From: Kordiimonadaceae bacterium
Lineage (GTDB): Bacteria; Pseudomonadota; Alphaproteobacteria; Sphingomonadales; Emcibacteraceae
NCBI GenBank assembly: GCA_024236295.1
Contig: JACKKT010000005.1
Coordinates: 146,908 to 210,907 of the forward strand
DNA: 64,000 nt
Direction of reading: 5' to 3'
Shown here: positions 43,864 through 52,055 of the stretch, one piece after another
How the letters are laid out: each line of letters begins with the position of its first letter
Position numbering within the stretch: the stretch's first letter is position 1
Translations under genes and position numbers: made by a program
The notes under the pieces: model-generated
Databases searched by the model: none
Told to the model about the DNA's origin: nothing
The model's input: only the letters and a program-made list of their open reading frames with translations

Positions 43864-44595
43864 TCAGCTGGCCAGAAACTGTTTCTCAAATTTCATAATT
43901 CTGATAGCACCGAGCCCATGATCAGATCCGCCAACCCGGGTCAGGCATCTTATATCAACACGGCTTCCTGCCCCATCAGCCGTAACACGCACGACAACAT
44001 CATCATTAAAATGGAACCATTTTGAATAATCTGTGGCTTCAAATCGCCCGGCAGAGGGGTCTGTAGCTGCTATTTCCCAGCCCAGTTCCTTTGCAACGGC
44101 CAGTGCCCGATTATAGGCATCAACAGGTGCCATTTCGGTAATGAGCGGTTTAACCCAGGGAAATTTTGCCTTTTGTCTTTCCGCAGTTTCTTCCGGATAA
44201 TCAAAACTGTTTATTCTGCCGGGTGCGTCCAGAAGTGCCTGAAATTCAGGCGGGTTTTCCATATCAGTGGTTATGTCATGAACACCCCTTAGACCTGTCC
44301 AGTCGGTTGGTTCCTGATTAACGCCATAAAAATAACCAAACCCGGCAAAAACCAAAGCAAGGACATAGGAACTGACAGCTCTTTTCCTGTCTTTGATAAA
44401 ATAGGCAAAAATAAAAAACAGCAATATCGCCGCCGAAATAGACGCTGGAATCATATATTTCCTGGTCATCATAAAACCGGTCAATGGCTCCCATAGTCCA
44501 AGTTTTGTACCAACACCGCCTAATAACGGCAACATACCTAATACACTAAGCACAAATAAAATCTTTAACAGAATAGATTTATGTTTATCCTGCAT
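43864..44595 (-). CDS. Membrane protein with DUF1499 domain
   Basis: A 243-residue protein with three hydrophobic segments (about residues 9-27, 48-67 and 73-90) and then a soluble C-terminal half. The half contains DWTGLRGVHDITTDMENPP, RFEATDYSKWFHFNDDVVVR and SRVDIRCLTRVGGSDHGLG, all typical of DUF1499. The family is common in alphaproteobacteria and its biochemical role is not known. GGGAG precedes the ATG at 44595. It lies 82 bases upstream of ctaA, same strand, and may share a transcript. Confidence 0.85.
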   Translation of the reverse strand: MQDKHKSILLKILFVLSVLGMLPLLGGVGTKLGLWEPLTGFMMTRKYMIPASISAAILLFFIFAYFIKDRKRAVSSYVLALVFAGFGYFYGVNQEPTDWTGLRGVHDITTDMENPPEFQALLDAPGRINSFDYPEETAERQKAKFPWVKPLITEMAPVDAYNRALAVAKELGWEIAATDPSAGRFEATDYSKWFHFNDDVVVRVTADGAGSRVDIRCLTRVGGSDHGLGAIRIMKFEKQFLAS

Positions 44596-44622
44596 TTTGT
44601 TTCTCCCTGATAAGCGTAAAAT

Positions 44623-45012
44623 TTATTTTTTAACGTTTGATGAATTCTTCAATACATTGCTGATTACATATTTTTCAAACTGTACATCTTCTTCAAGCGT
44701 AATTGTCAAATATACTTTTTCATCATTTGCGTGAAGTTCCTTAACTCCACGACGCGGCAGCGGAATTTTAGAAACCATGCAAAAGGCAAATAATGCTGCT
44801 GCTACCTCTGCATGCGTATAGGTTATTTTATTATCTTCTAAACCAAGGGAAGGATCAACTTTAAAAATAACTCTCAAGGCTTTAGCCTTATCAATTATAA
44901 TTTCCTTAATATCTTCAGCTTCAAAAAACTGCTTTTTAAGAACGGAGAAATTAATGAGTGCTTTTTTAAGTTCCGCTTCGGTAAAATATATATGTTTAAT
45001 TTCAAGTGGCAT
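44623..45012 (-). CDS. Small protein of unknown function, paralog of the next upstream gene
   Basis: A 129-residue cytoplasmic protein of unknown family. Shared motifs with the gene at 45033-45356 are IYFTEAELKKALINFS near the start and YTHAEVAAALFAFCMVSKIP later, ending in a beta-rich LTITLEED stretch. The predicted mixed alpha/beta make-up and paired copies suggest a homo- or heterodimer. The extra 20-residue tail (FEKYVISNVLKNSSNVKK) is absent from the twin. The ribosome site (AAGAATA) is weak and the gap to the upstream twin is only 20 bases, so it is co-transcribed. Confidence 0.7.
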   Translation of the reverse strand: MPLEIKHIYFTEAELKKALINFSVLKKQFFEAEDIKEIIIDKAKALRVIFKVDPSLGLEDNKITYTHAEVAAALFAFCMVSKIPLPRRGVKELHANDEKVYLTITLEEDVQFEKYVISNVLKNSSNVKK

Positions 45013-45032
45013 TATATTCTTAATAAATTACA

Positions 45033-45356
45033 TTATAAAATTTTTATATTTAGAAACACCCCGTTCTTACTTGACTGCAATGATTTTTTTCCGGCCTTTG
45101 GCAGTGGAATTTTCAAAAACATGCAATAACGCATAAGTGCCGCTGCAATTTCCGGATGACCATATTTTACAGTACCCGTTTTGCCGCTCTGGGCATCAAA
45201 AACTTTTAACTCAATACTGACTGTTTCTTTATTTATCATATTAAAGCCGGTAATATTCTCGACTTTAAAATTTAATCCTTTACGTGCAGAAAACTGCATG
45301 AGGGCAATCTTAACCTCATTTTCACTAAAATATATATCTCTGTTTTCAGTAGGCAT
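45033..45356 (-). CDS. Small protein of unknown function, tandem paralog
   Basis: A 107-residue protein with the same layout as its downstream neighbour: IYFSENEVKIALMQFSARK at the start, YGHPEIAAALMRYCMFLKIP in the second half and a final strand FLNIKIL. There is no signal peptide or membrane segment. I recognise no family. GGGGAAGGGAA precedes the ATG at 45356, a strong ribosome site, so this is the lead gene of the pair. Confidence 0.7.
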   Translation of the reverse strand: MPTENRDIYFSENEVKIALMQFSARKGLNFKVENITGFNMINKETVSIELKVFDAQSGKTGTVKYGHPEIAAALMRYCMFLKIPLPKAGKKSLQSSKNGVFLNIKIL

Positions 45357-45547
45357 TTCCCTTCCCCAATAAAATTGAACAACATATTCCCTATACTTGC
45401 CTTAAAGACCTATGGTTAACAAGTTATTAATAAAGGTCAGACTAACCTCACAGAAATGTTACAACACGATTAAAATAATTCGTATATATTATATAAACAT
45501 AATATTTTTTAATGACAATAACTCATTATAATTTAAGAAGAATTAAT

Positions 45548-46135
45548 ATGATTAAATTTTTTTTGACAGCAATTCTTAGTATCAGCATATACACTTTTTC
45601 CGCTAATTCTCAGCAAATTCGTAATGACCCGATTATATTTGACCCTGATCCGGACAGCCCGATTTTATCCAGAAATCCGGAACTTACAGGTGAAGGAGAA
45701 GCGTTTGATTTTCTGATCGGTGACTGGGATGTTGTCATCACCTGGGATACAGAAGATAGACCTTCAGATACTTACAGGGCAAAATGGCATAATCATTGGA
45801 TCATTAACGGTTATGCCGTCATGCAGGAATGGAGAGGCCCTGATGTAACAGGCAGCGAGTTCAGATTTTACGATATGAGTTCAAAAAGCTGGAAAGGCAG
45901 AAATATTTATCAGGGTGGAGCCTGGCGCGAAACCGTTGCCCATTCTGATGGCGATAAAATGATTGTTACCATATTTGCACATAATAATCAAAAAGGTGAT
46001 TTTCTAAATCGTGAAACTTATTTCAATATAAAAAATGACAGCTTTGAAATGAAATCCGATCTTTCCTATGACAACGGCAAAAGCTGGCAAAAAGGCGCAT
46101 ATCAAATGATAGTCACAAGATCGGTTGAAAAATAA
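45548..46135 (+). CDS. Exported DUF1579-like protein
   Basis: A 195-residue protein with a signal peptide ending near SANSQQ. The mature part contains FDFLIGDWDVVITW, KWHNHWIINGYAVMQEWRG and FYDMSSKSWKGRN, the pattern of DUF1579-type lipocalin-like barrels, which are thought to bind small hydrophobic molecules. The ATG at 45548 follows AAGAAG and starts the signal peptide; an ATG at 45512 would add 12 polar residues and is less likely. Alone on its strand apart from the short gene after it. Confidence 0.75.
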   Translation: MIKFFLTAILSISIYTFSANSQQIRNDPIIFDPDPDSPILSRNPELTGEGEAFDFLIGDWDVVITWDTEDRPSDTYRAKWHNHWIINGYAVMQEWRGPDVTGSEFRFYDMSSKSWKGRNIYQGGAWRETVAHSDGDKMIVTIFAHNNQKGDFLNRETYFNIKNDSFEMKSDLSYDNGKSWQKGAYQMIVTRSVEK

Positions 46136-46159
46136 CCGTTCCTCTATTATATCAGCGAA

Positions 46160-46348
46160 ATGGATCTGGATATTTCAATAGGCGTGCTTATTACTGCCAC
46201 CTTTCTTGCTGCGTTTGCGTTTTATAAATCACGCATACCGACCGAGCCCGGAAACCCGTGGTCAGTGCCATGGAATGGCGTTTTATTTATCGCCATTCTC
46301 GCGCTCCTGCTTACCGCCAGTCATCTTATGGCAATTTTCAAGTCATAA
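46160..46348 (+). CDS. Small two-helix membrane protein
   Basis: A 62-residue protein with two hydrophobic helices (about residues 5-22 and 40-58) joined by a conserved-looking polar loop KSRIPTEPGNPWSVPWNG. The Pro/Trp-rich loop and normal codon use argue that this is a real gene and not a chance frame. It starts 24 bases after the preceding gene and stops 11 bases before the convergent maeB stop. The ribosome site is weak. Function unknown. Confidence 0.6.
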   Translation: MDLDISIGVLITATFLAAFAFYKSRIPTEPGNPWSVPWNGVLFIAILALLLTASHLMAIFKS

Positions 46349-46359
46349 GCAAGCTAGCC

Positions 46360-48657
46360 TTATAACGGCCATTTATGGGACTTTTCCTTTTCAAGATTTT
46401 GTGCATCCTTCACTGCAATAGCTGTCATATTTAATATACCGCGGGCGCTGACAGTTGGCGTAACAATATGTGCCGGCAGCGCAGCCCCAAGTAGAATTGG
46501 GCCAACCAGTAATCCCCTCTCAACACTTTTAACAAGCCCAAGCGCACTATTTGCACTATCAAGATTTGGAAAAATCAGCAAATTGGCAGATCCTTTAAGG
46601 GCACAATCCTGAATGAGCCTGTCCCTGAGATCTTCATTAAGGGCGGCGTCCACATGCATTTCACCATCCACTTCAAGACCCGGCACCCGCTCACGAAGAA
46701 TTTTTACAGCTTTGCCCATTTTAACCGCTGACGGGGCTTTTGATGACCCGAAGTTTGAATGGGATAAAAGGGCCACTTTTGGTTTGATCCCAAAAAGCTC
46801 AATTTGCCTGGCAGCAGCAATGGTGCTTTCAACAATCTGTTCCATAGTCGGATCAACATCCATAAATGCATCTGCTATGAATAATGTCTGCTGAGGCAGA
46901 ATAAGAACACTTAAAGTCGAAATTTTCTGTGCCGGATTTTTACGACCGATAATGTCAATGATATAACGAATATGAAAATCAAATCGCCCGTATGTACCAC
47001 ATATCATCGCATCCTGATATCCCAGTTTCACCGCCATTGCCGCAATCACCGTTGAATTGGTACGGATAATGGTCCTCGCCGCTTCCTTTGATACCCCTTT
47101 ACGACCAACAATCCTGTGATATTCGGTCCAGAATTCCTTATAGCGGTCATCCTTATGAGGATTTATCACCTTATAATCCTTATCCCGTTCAAGACGAAGA
47201 CCAAGACGTTCAATTCTGTTCTGGATAACCTCCGGTCTGCCGACCAGAGTAGCCTTGATCATGCCTTCATCAACAGCCGCCTGAACCGCGCGCAGAACAT
47301 TTTCCTCTTCGCCCTCCGCATATACTACTTTTTTCGGGTTCTTTTTAGCATCCTCAAAAAGCGGCGACATAAGCATGTTTGATTTAAAAATAAAGTTACC
47401 GATTTTTTCACGGTATTCCTGTAAATCTTTAATCGGTCTTGTTGCGACACCACTATTCATGGCCGCTTCCGCCACCGCTGGTGCGATTTCAAGAATTAAT
47501 CTGGGATCAAACGGTTTGGGAATAATATAATCAGGTCCGAATTTCAGATCCTCACCGCGATAAGCATTTGCCACCTCATCGGAACTTTCCCGGTAGGCCA
47601 GATCAGCAATCGCCCAGACACAGGCTTTTTTCATTTCATCATTAATTTCCGTCGCCCCGACATCAAGTGCCCCTCGGAACAAAAACGGGAAGCAAAGCAC
47701 ATTATTGACCTGATTGGGATAATCTGATCGTCCAGTCGCAATGACCGCATCCGGGCGGGCTGCTTTACATTCTTCAGGGGTAATTTCCGGCGTTGGGTTG
47801 GCTAGTGCAAGAATGAATGGTTTTTTGGCCATTTTCTTGACCATGGAAGGTTTTAATATTCCTGGCGCTGAAAGGCCAAGAAACACATCCGCCCCGTCAA
47901 TGGCGTCATCAAGCGTTCTTTCCTTTGTATCCTGCGCATAGCGGTCTTTATATTCGTTCATGTCTTTTTCCCGGCCGACATATACGACTCCTTCTATATC
48001 AATAAGGGTAATATTCTTTTTCTGAACCCCGAGTGATACCAGAAGATCAAGACAGGCAAGAGACGCCGCCCCACCGCCAGTTGCCACCAATTTAATATCT
48101 TCAAGTTTTTTTCCGACAACCCGAAGCCCGTTTGAAATAGCCGCTCCGGCAACTATCGCCGTGCCGTGCTGATCATCATGAAAAACCGGGATTTTCATGC
48201 GTTCTTTAAGTGCTTTTTCAACCACAAAACATTCCGGCGCCTTTATATCCTCAAGGTTTATAGCGCCAAATGTCGGCTCCAGTGCCGCAATAGTATCAAT
48301 CAGCTTCGCAGGATCAGCCTGATCAATTTCAATATCGAATACGTTTATCCCGGCAAATTTTTTAAAAAGAACCGCTTTTCCTTCCATCACCGGTTTTGAG
48401 GCCAGTGGCCCTATATTACCAAGCCCCAAAACGGCTGACCCATTGGTAATTACACCAACCAGATTCGCCCTTATTGTCATTTCTGCCGCAGCAGAAGGAT
48501 CTTCTATGATTGCTTCGCAGGCATATGCAACGCCCGGCGAGTAGGCCCTGGCCAGATCCCGCTGGTTAGCAAGGGGTTTTGTGGGAATTATTGCCAGCTT
48601 ACCCGGCGTTGGATCAATATGATATCTTAGTGACGTTTCTTTAAATTTATCAACCAT
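46360..48657 (-). CDS. maeB: NADP-dependent malic enzyme with phosphotransacetylase-like domain
   Basis: A 765-residue protein of the MaeB type. The malic-enzyme N-terminus has LARAYSPGVAYACEAI and IEVFHDDQHGT-like PVFHDDQHGTAIV (about residues 155-167). The NAD(P)-binding part has ATGGGAASLACLDLL. From about residue 430 a PTA_PTB domain follows (EGEEENVLRAVQAAVDEGMI), which in these proteins is usually regulatory and senses acetyl-CoA. It decarboxylates malate to pyruvate and makes NADPH. AGGAAG precedes the ATG at 48657. Pyruvate from here can feed the neighbouring alanine dehydrogenase in reverse. Confidence 0.95.
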   Translation of the reverse strand: MVDKFKETSLRYHIDPTPGKLAIIPTKPLANQRDLARAYSPGVAYACEAIIEDPSAAAEMTIRANLVGVITNGSAVLGLGNIGPLASKPVMEGKAVLFKKFAGINVFDIEIDQADPAKLIDTIAALEPTFGAINLEDIKAPECFVVEKALKERMKIPVFHDDQHGTAIVAGAAISNGLRVVGKKLEDIKLVATGGGAASLACLDLLVSLGVQKKNITLIDIEGVVYVGREKDMNEYKDRYAQDTKERTLDDAIDGADVFLGLSAPGILKPSMVKKMAKKPFILALANPTPEITPEECKAARPDAVIATGRSDYPNQVNNVLCFPFLFRGALDVGATEINDEMKKACVWAIADLAYRESSDEVANAYRGEDLKFGPDYIIPKPFDPRLILEIAPAVAEAAMNSGVATRPIKDLQEYREKIGNFIFKSNMLMSPLFEDAKKNPKKVVYAEGEEENVLRAVQAAVDEGMIKATLVGRPEVIQNRIERLGLRLERDKDYKVINPHKDDRYKEFWTEYHRIVGRKGVSKEAARTIIRTNSTVIAAMAVKLGYQDAMICGTYGRFDFHIRYIIDIIGRKNPAQKISTLSVLILPQQTLFIADAFMDVDPTMEQIVESTIAAARQIELFGIKPKVALLSHSNFGSSKAPSAVKMGKAVKILRERVPGLEVDGEMHVDAALNEDLRDRLIQDCALKGSANLLIFPNLDSANSALGLVKSVERGLLVGPILLGAALPAHIVTPTVSARGILNMTAIAVKDAQNLEKEKSHKWPL

Positions 48658-48706
48658 TTAAATCTTCCTGAAATTGGATACATAAATTTATAGTGAAACA
48701 AAAAAA

Positions 48707-48732
48707 AAGGGAAGGGCAAACACCCTTCCCTT
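48707..48732 (-). terminator. Terminator of ald
   Basis: AAGGGAAGGG (48707-48716) pairs with CCCTTCCCTT (48723-48732) around a 6-base loop. On the minus strand it is followed by a run of at least eight T, just after the ald stop at 48751. Confidence 0.9.
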
Positions 48733-48750
48733 AATAGAAAAGATAAAAAA

Positions 48751-49857
48751 TTAAAGGGCAACAGGTGAATAAGGGAGATTTAGGTCCTTTGCAACTGCTT
48801 CAAAAGTAATTTTTCCATTCTGAACATTTACACCATTCTTAAGATGAGGATCATCAGCACAGGCCTGTTTCCAACCTTTATTGGCCAGCGCTACAGCAAA
48901 TGGCAATGTGGCGTTGTTAAGCGCATATGTCGATGTATGGGCAACAGCCCCCGGCATATTGGCCACACAGTAATAAACCACACCGTCAACAACAAATGTC
49001 GGGTTTGAATGTGTTGTCGGTTTTGAATTCTCAAAGCAACCACCCTGGTCGATTGAAATATCAACAAGCACTGCACCGTCTTTCATTTTTCTTGCTGTTT
49101 CTGCTGACACAAGCTTCGGTGCCGCAGCACCGGCAACTAGAACCGCACCAACTACAAGATCAGCTTCCAGTACAGCCTGTTCCAGCGCATGTACTGTTGA
49201 ATAAACAGTTTTAACAGTGCCTCTGAAACGTTGGTCAAGATGACGCATCTGATTGATATTACGGTCAAAAACAGTGACATCAGCGCCTAATCCAACTGCC
49301 ATTTCAGCAGCATTCATTCCTGATACGCCGCCGCCGATGATCACAACCTTTGCCGGAGCAACACCCGGCACCCCGCCAAGAAGGATGCCCCGACCACCAG
49401 CCGCTTTTTCAAGCGCATGGGCACCAGCCTGAATAGACATACGGCCTGCCACTTCACTCATTGGTGCCAGCAGCGGCAGTGAGCCATCTTTTGCAGTTAC
49501 TGTTTCATAGGCAATTGCCGTACAGCCAGATGCCATCAGGGCTTCTGCCTGTGGTTTGTCAGCCGCCAAATGAAGGTAAGTAAACAGCAAATGGTCTTTT
49601 GTCAGCATTGCGCATTCGTTAAGCTGTGGCTCCTTTACCTTGACGATCATTTCCGACTTGGCAAAAACATCGGCTGCCGTACTGATAATTTCGCATCCGA
49701 CAGCTTCATAATCTGCATCGCTGATACCGATCCCGGCACCTGCCATTGTTTCAACTAATACTTTATGGCCATGACGGATCAATTCGGACGCGCTTGATGG
49801 TGTAAGCCCTACACGATATTCATGAACTTTAATTTCCTTTGGACAACCAATGATCAT
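48751..49857 (-). CDS. ald: Alanine dehydrogenase
   Basis: A 368-residue enzyme that interconverts L-alanine and pyruvate plus ammonia using NAD. Family motifs are MIIGCPKEIKVHEYRVGLTP at the start, the catalytic Lys/His region with LFTYLHLAAD, the Rossmann motif VIIGGGVSGMNAAEMAVGLG and DQGGCFE. The ATG at 49857 has GGGAAGAAG upstream and is the usual family start; an earlier in-frame codon at 49899 would add 14 atypical residues. A divergent Lrp-type gene 129 bases away is its likely regulator, as in many bacteria. Confidence 0.96.
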   Translation of the reverse strand: MIIGCPKEIKVHEYRVGLTPSSASELIRHGHKVLVETMAGAGIGISDADYEAVGCEIISTAADVFAKSEMIVKVKEPQLNECAMLTKDHLLFTYLHLAADKPQAEALMASGCTAIAYETVTAKDGSLPLLAPMSEVAGRMSIQAGAHALEKAAGGRGILLGGVPGVAPAKVVIIGGGVSGMNAAEMAVGLGADVTVFDRNINQMRHLDQRFRGTVKTVYSTVHALEQAVLEADLVVGAVLVAGAAAPKLVSAETARKMKDGAVLVDISIDQGGCFENSKPTTHSNPTFVVDGVVYYCVANMPGAVAHTSTYALNNATLPFAVALANKGWKQACADDPHLKNGVNVQNGKITFEAVAKDLNLPYSPVAL

Positions 49858-49959
49858 TATTTCTTCTTCCCTGAAAAAAATTGTGAATAAAAGTGCCATA
49901 GAGTATCCTATTTCAATAAAAATGTCATTGCGTTTATTGTCATTTAAATGTTGATTTTT

Positions 49960-49973
49960 CGCATAATATTGCG
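49960..49973. promoter_or_regulatory. Candidate Lrp-type operator between ald and its divergent regulator
   Basis: CGCA-TAATAT-TGCG (49960-49973) is an inverted repeat embedded in AT-rich DNA, 14 bases from the regulator's start codon and about 100 from ald. Lrp/AsnC proteins bind such weak AT-centred palindromes, often several in a row. Binding here would repress the regulator gene and could activate ald. Confidence 0.45.
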
Positions 49974-49986
49974 TAATAAATGAAAA

Positions 49987-50472
49987 ATGAGAGATAAATT
50001 TCGAAATTTAAAGTTAGACAAGATTGATCTTGCAATCATAGATTATCTTCAGAATGACGGACGCATCAGCAATTCCGACCTTGCGGATAAAGTAGGTCTT
50101 TCCCAATCCGCATGCCTTCGCCGGGTTAAGGCACTTGAAAATGAAGGGGTGATTGAAGGCTATGTCGCGGTCATGGATCAGACAGCAGCAGGGCTGCCTG
50201 ATAATGTCTTTGTCCAGATCACTGTGGAGAAACAGACAAAAGAGTTGCTTGGTGAATTTGAACGGCTGGTTAAAAACTGCCCGCAGATCATGGAATGCTA
50301 TCTTATGAGTGGCGATGCCGATTATCTGTTGCGTGTTATTGTTTCCGATGCATCGGATTATGAGAAACTACATATGGACGTTCTGACCACCCTGCCCGGT
50401 GTCAGTCAGATAAAATCAAATTTTTCGCTTCGTACGGTAACCAAGAAAAATGATATCCCGTTTAATTTATAA
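49987..50472 (+). CDS. Lrp/AsnC family regulator, probably of ald
   Basis: A 161-residue protein with the N-terminal helix-turn-helix (KIDLAIIDYLQNDGRISNSDLADKVGLSQ split over about residues 11-40; recognition helix LSQSACLRRVKALE) and a C-terminal RAM amino-acid sensing domain (from about 65, with YLMSGDADYLLRVIV). It matches the AldR-like group that controls alanine dehydrogenase in response to alanine. It is divergent from ald, with a small palindrome between. No clear ribosome site precedes the ATG at 49987. Confidence 0.92.
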   Translation: MRDKFRNLKLDKIDLAIIDYLQNDGRISNSDLADKVGLSQSACLRRVKALENEGVIEGYVAVMDQTAAGLPDNVFVQITVEKQTKELLGEFERLVKNCPQIMECYLMSGDADYLLRVIVSDASDYEKLHMDVLTTLPGVSQIKSNFSLRTVTKKNDIPFNL

Positions 50473-50609
50473 GTTATCGTCATAAGAACGCTTTCTATTA
50501 TTATTTTATGAATAAATATATAGGCTTGAAAAAATAAGCCATTAGTCATACTCTCGGTCCATGCCAACCTTTTGTACGGGTTAAAGGCGTGAATGAGGGA
50601 GCGTAACAG

Positions 50610-52055
50610 ATGAGTTTTCGACTTGCATTATTTACGGGCGGGGTGCTTTTGGCCCTTCTCGGGTTTGCAATGTTAATTCCTGCCTTTCTTGATCTTGCCG
50701 ATGGTGTGCCTAATGCCACAGCTTTTTTTATGGGTTCATTCATAAGTCTGTTTATTGGAACATCTCTATTCATTTCAAACAAAGATAATTTTACCAGTTT
50801 AAGCATAAGAGAAGGATTCCTGATAACAACGTCAAGCTGGTTGCTGTTAAGCTTGGCCGGGGCGTTGCCGCTTTATTACTCCGATCTGAATTTATCCTAT
50901 ACTGATGCCTATTTCGAAAGCCTTTCCGGTATAACCACTACCGGCTCAACCATCCTTTCAGGGCTTGATAGTATGTCGCGCGGTGTGCTCCTTTGGCGAT
51001 CAATTCTTCAATGGATCGGTGGCATTGGTATTATTGCCTTCGGTATTGTGCTGCTTCCTTTTTTGAAAATTGGAGGAATGCAGCTATTACAAACGGAATC
51101 ATCCGATCGATCTGACAAATTTATTCCCCAGACCAGGCATCTTGTTAGCCGTCTGATCTATGTTTATATTATTTTAAGTATAGCCTGTTTTGTAACCTAT
51201 TATCTATTGGGAATGAGCGGATTTGATGCGGTCAATCATGCTATGACCACACTTTCAACAGGCGGCTATTCGACCCATGATCTTTCTTTTGGATATTTTG
51301 ACAGCTGGTCCCTGCAACTGGCGGCAACATTTTTTATGTTGCTTGGCGGCCTTCCCTTCGTGCTTCATGTTAGATTTGTTTTCATGCATCAGTCCGCCTA
51401 TCAGTTTGACGAACAGGTCAGGGGTTTTTGTATGATTGTTATTGTCACATCAATCCCGATCATTCTCTATCTTCTTTATCATCATGTTAGTACATTTTCA
51501 GAAGCCTTTGTCCTGACCGCATTCAACGTTGTATCGGTCATTACGACTACCGGATATGCCACAACCGATTATACCGCGTGGGGGCCTTTTACTACGGGAA
51601 TTTTCTTCTTTCTCACCTATTTGGGCAGTTGCGCCGGGTCAACATCCGGCGGACTTAAAGTAATGAGACTGCTTGTTTTTCTAAAAGGATCAAAACAACA
51701 AATGAACCAGTTGGTCTATCCTAATGGTATTTTTCAGTCTTTTTATCAGGGTCGCCCGGTCGATAATAGTCTGCTTATCAATGTGATCGGGTTCATTTCA
51801 TTTTATGTGCTGCTCAATGCCTTTATCACCTTGGCACTGACCTGGGTTGGTTTGGATGTGGACACGGCCTTAAGTGGTGCTGCGACCGCTATTGCCAATG
51901 TCGGTCCCGGAATTGGTGATATTATCGGACCATCAGGAAATTTCAGCACTCTTCCTGATGATGCGAAATGGGTGCTCTGTCTGGGCATGTTTTTAGGAAG
52001 ACTTGAAATTCTGACAGTACTTATTTTATTCAGCCCCCGGTTCTGGAAAAACTAA
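50610..52055 (+). CDS. trkH: TrkH-family potassium uptake channel subunit
   Basis: A 481-residue membrane protein with four membrane-pore-membrane repeats. The selectivity-filter glycines are visible in GITTTGSTIL, TTLSTGGYST, SVITTTGYAT and AIANVGPGIG. TrkH forms the potassium-conducting part of the Trk system and needs the NAD-binding TrkA gate, which is not encoded nearby. GAGGGAG precedes the ATG at 50610. Its last 30 bases overlap the 3' end of the convergent sensor-kinase gene, with no room for a terminator. Confidence 0.95.
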   Translation: MSFRLALFTGGVLLALLGFAMLIPAFLDLADGVPNATAFFMGSFISLFIGTSLFISNKDNFTSLSIREGFLITTSSWLLLSLAGALPLYYSDLNLSYTDAYFESLSGITTTGSTILSGLDSMSRGVLLWRSILQWIGGIGIIAFGIVLLPFLKIGGMQLLQTESSDRSDKFIPQTRHLVSRLIYVYIILSIACFVTYYLLGMSGFDAVNHAMTTLSTGGYSTHDLSFGYFDSWSLQLAATFFMLLGGLPFVLHVRFVFMHQSAYQFDEQVRGFCMIVIVTSIPIILYLLYHHVSTFSEAFVLTAFNVVSVITTTGYATTDYTAWGPFTTGIFFFLTYLGSCAGSTSGGLKVMRLLVFLKGSKQQMNQLVYPNGIFQSFYQGRPVDNSLLINVIGFISFYVLLNAFITLALTWVGLDVDTALSGAATAIANVGPGIGDIIGPSGNFSTLPDDAKWVLCLGMFLGRLEILTVLILFSPRFWKN

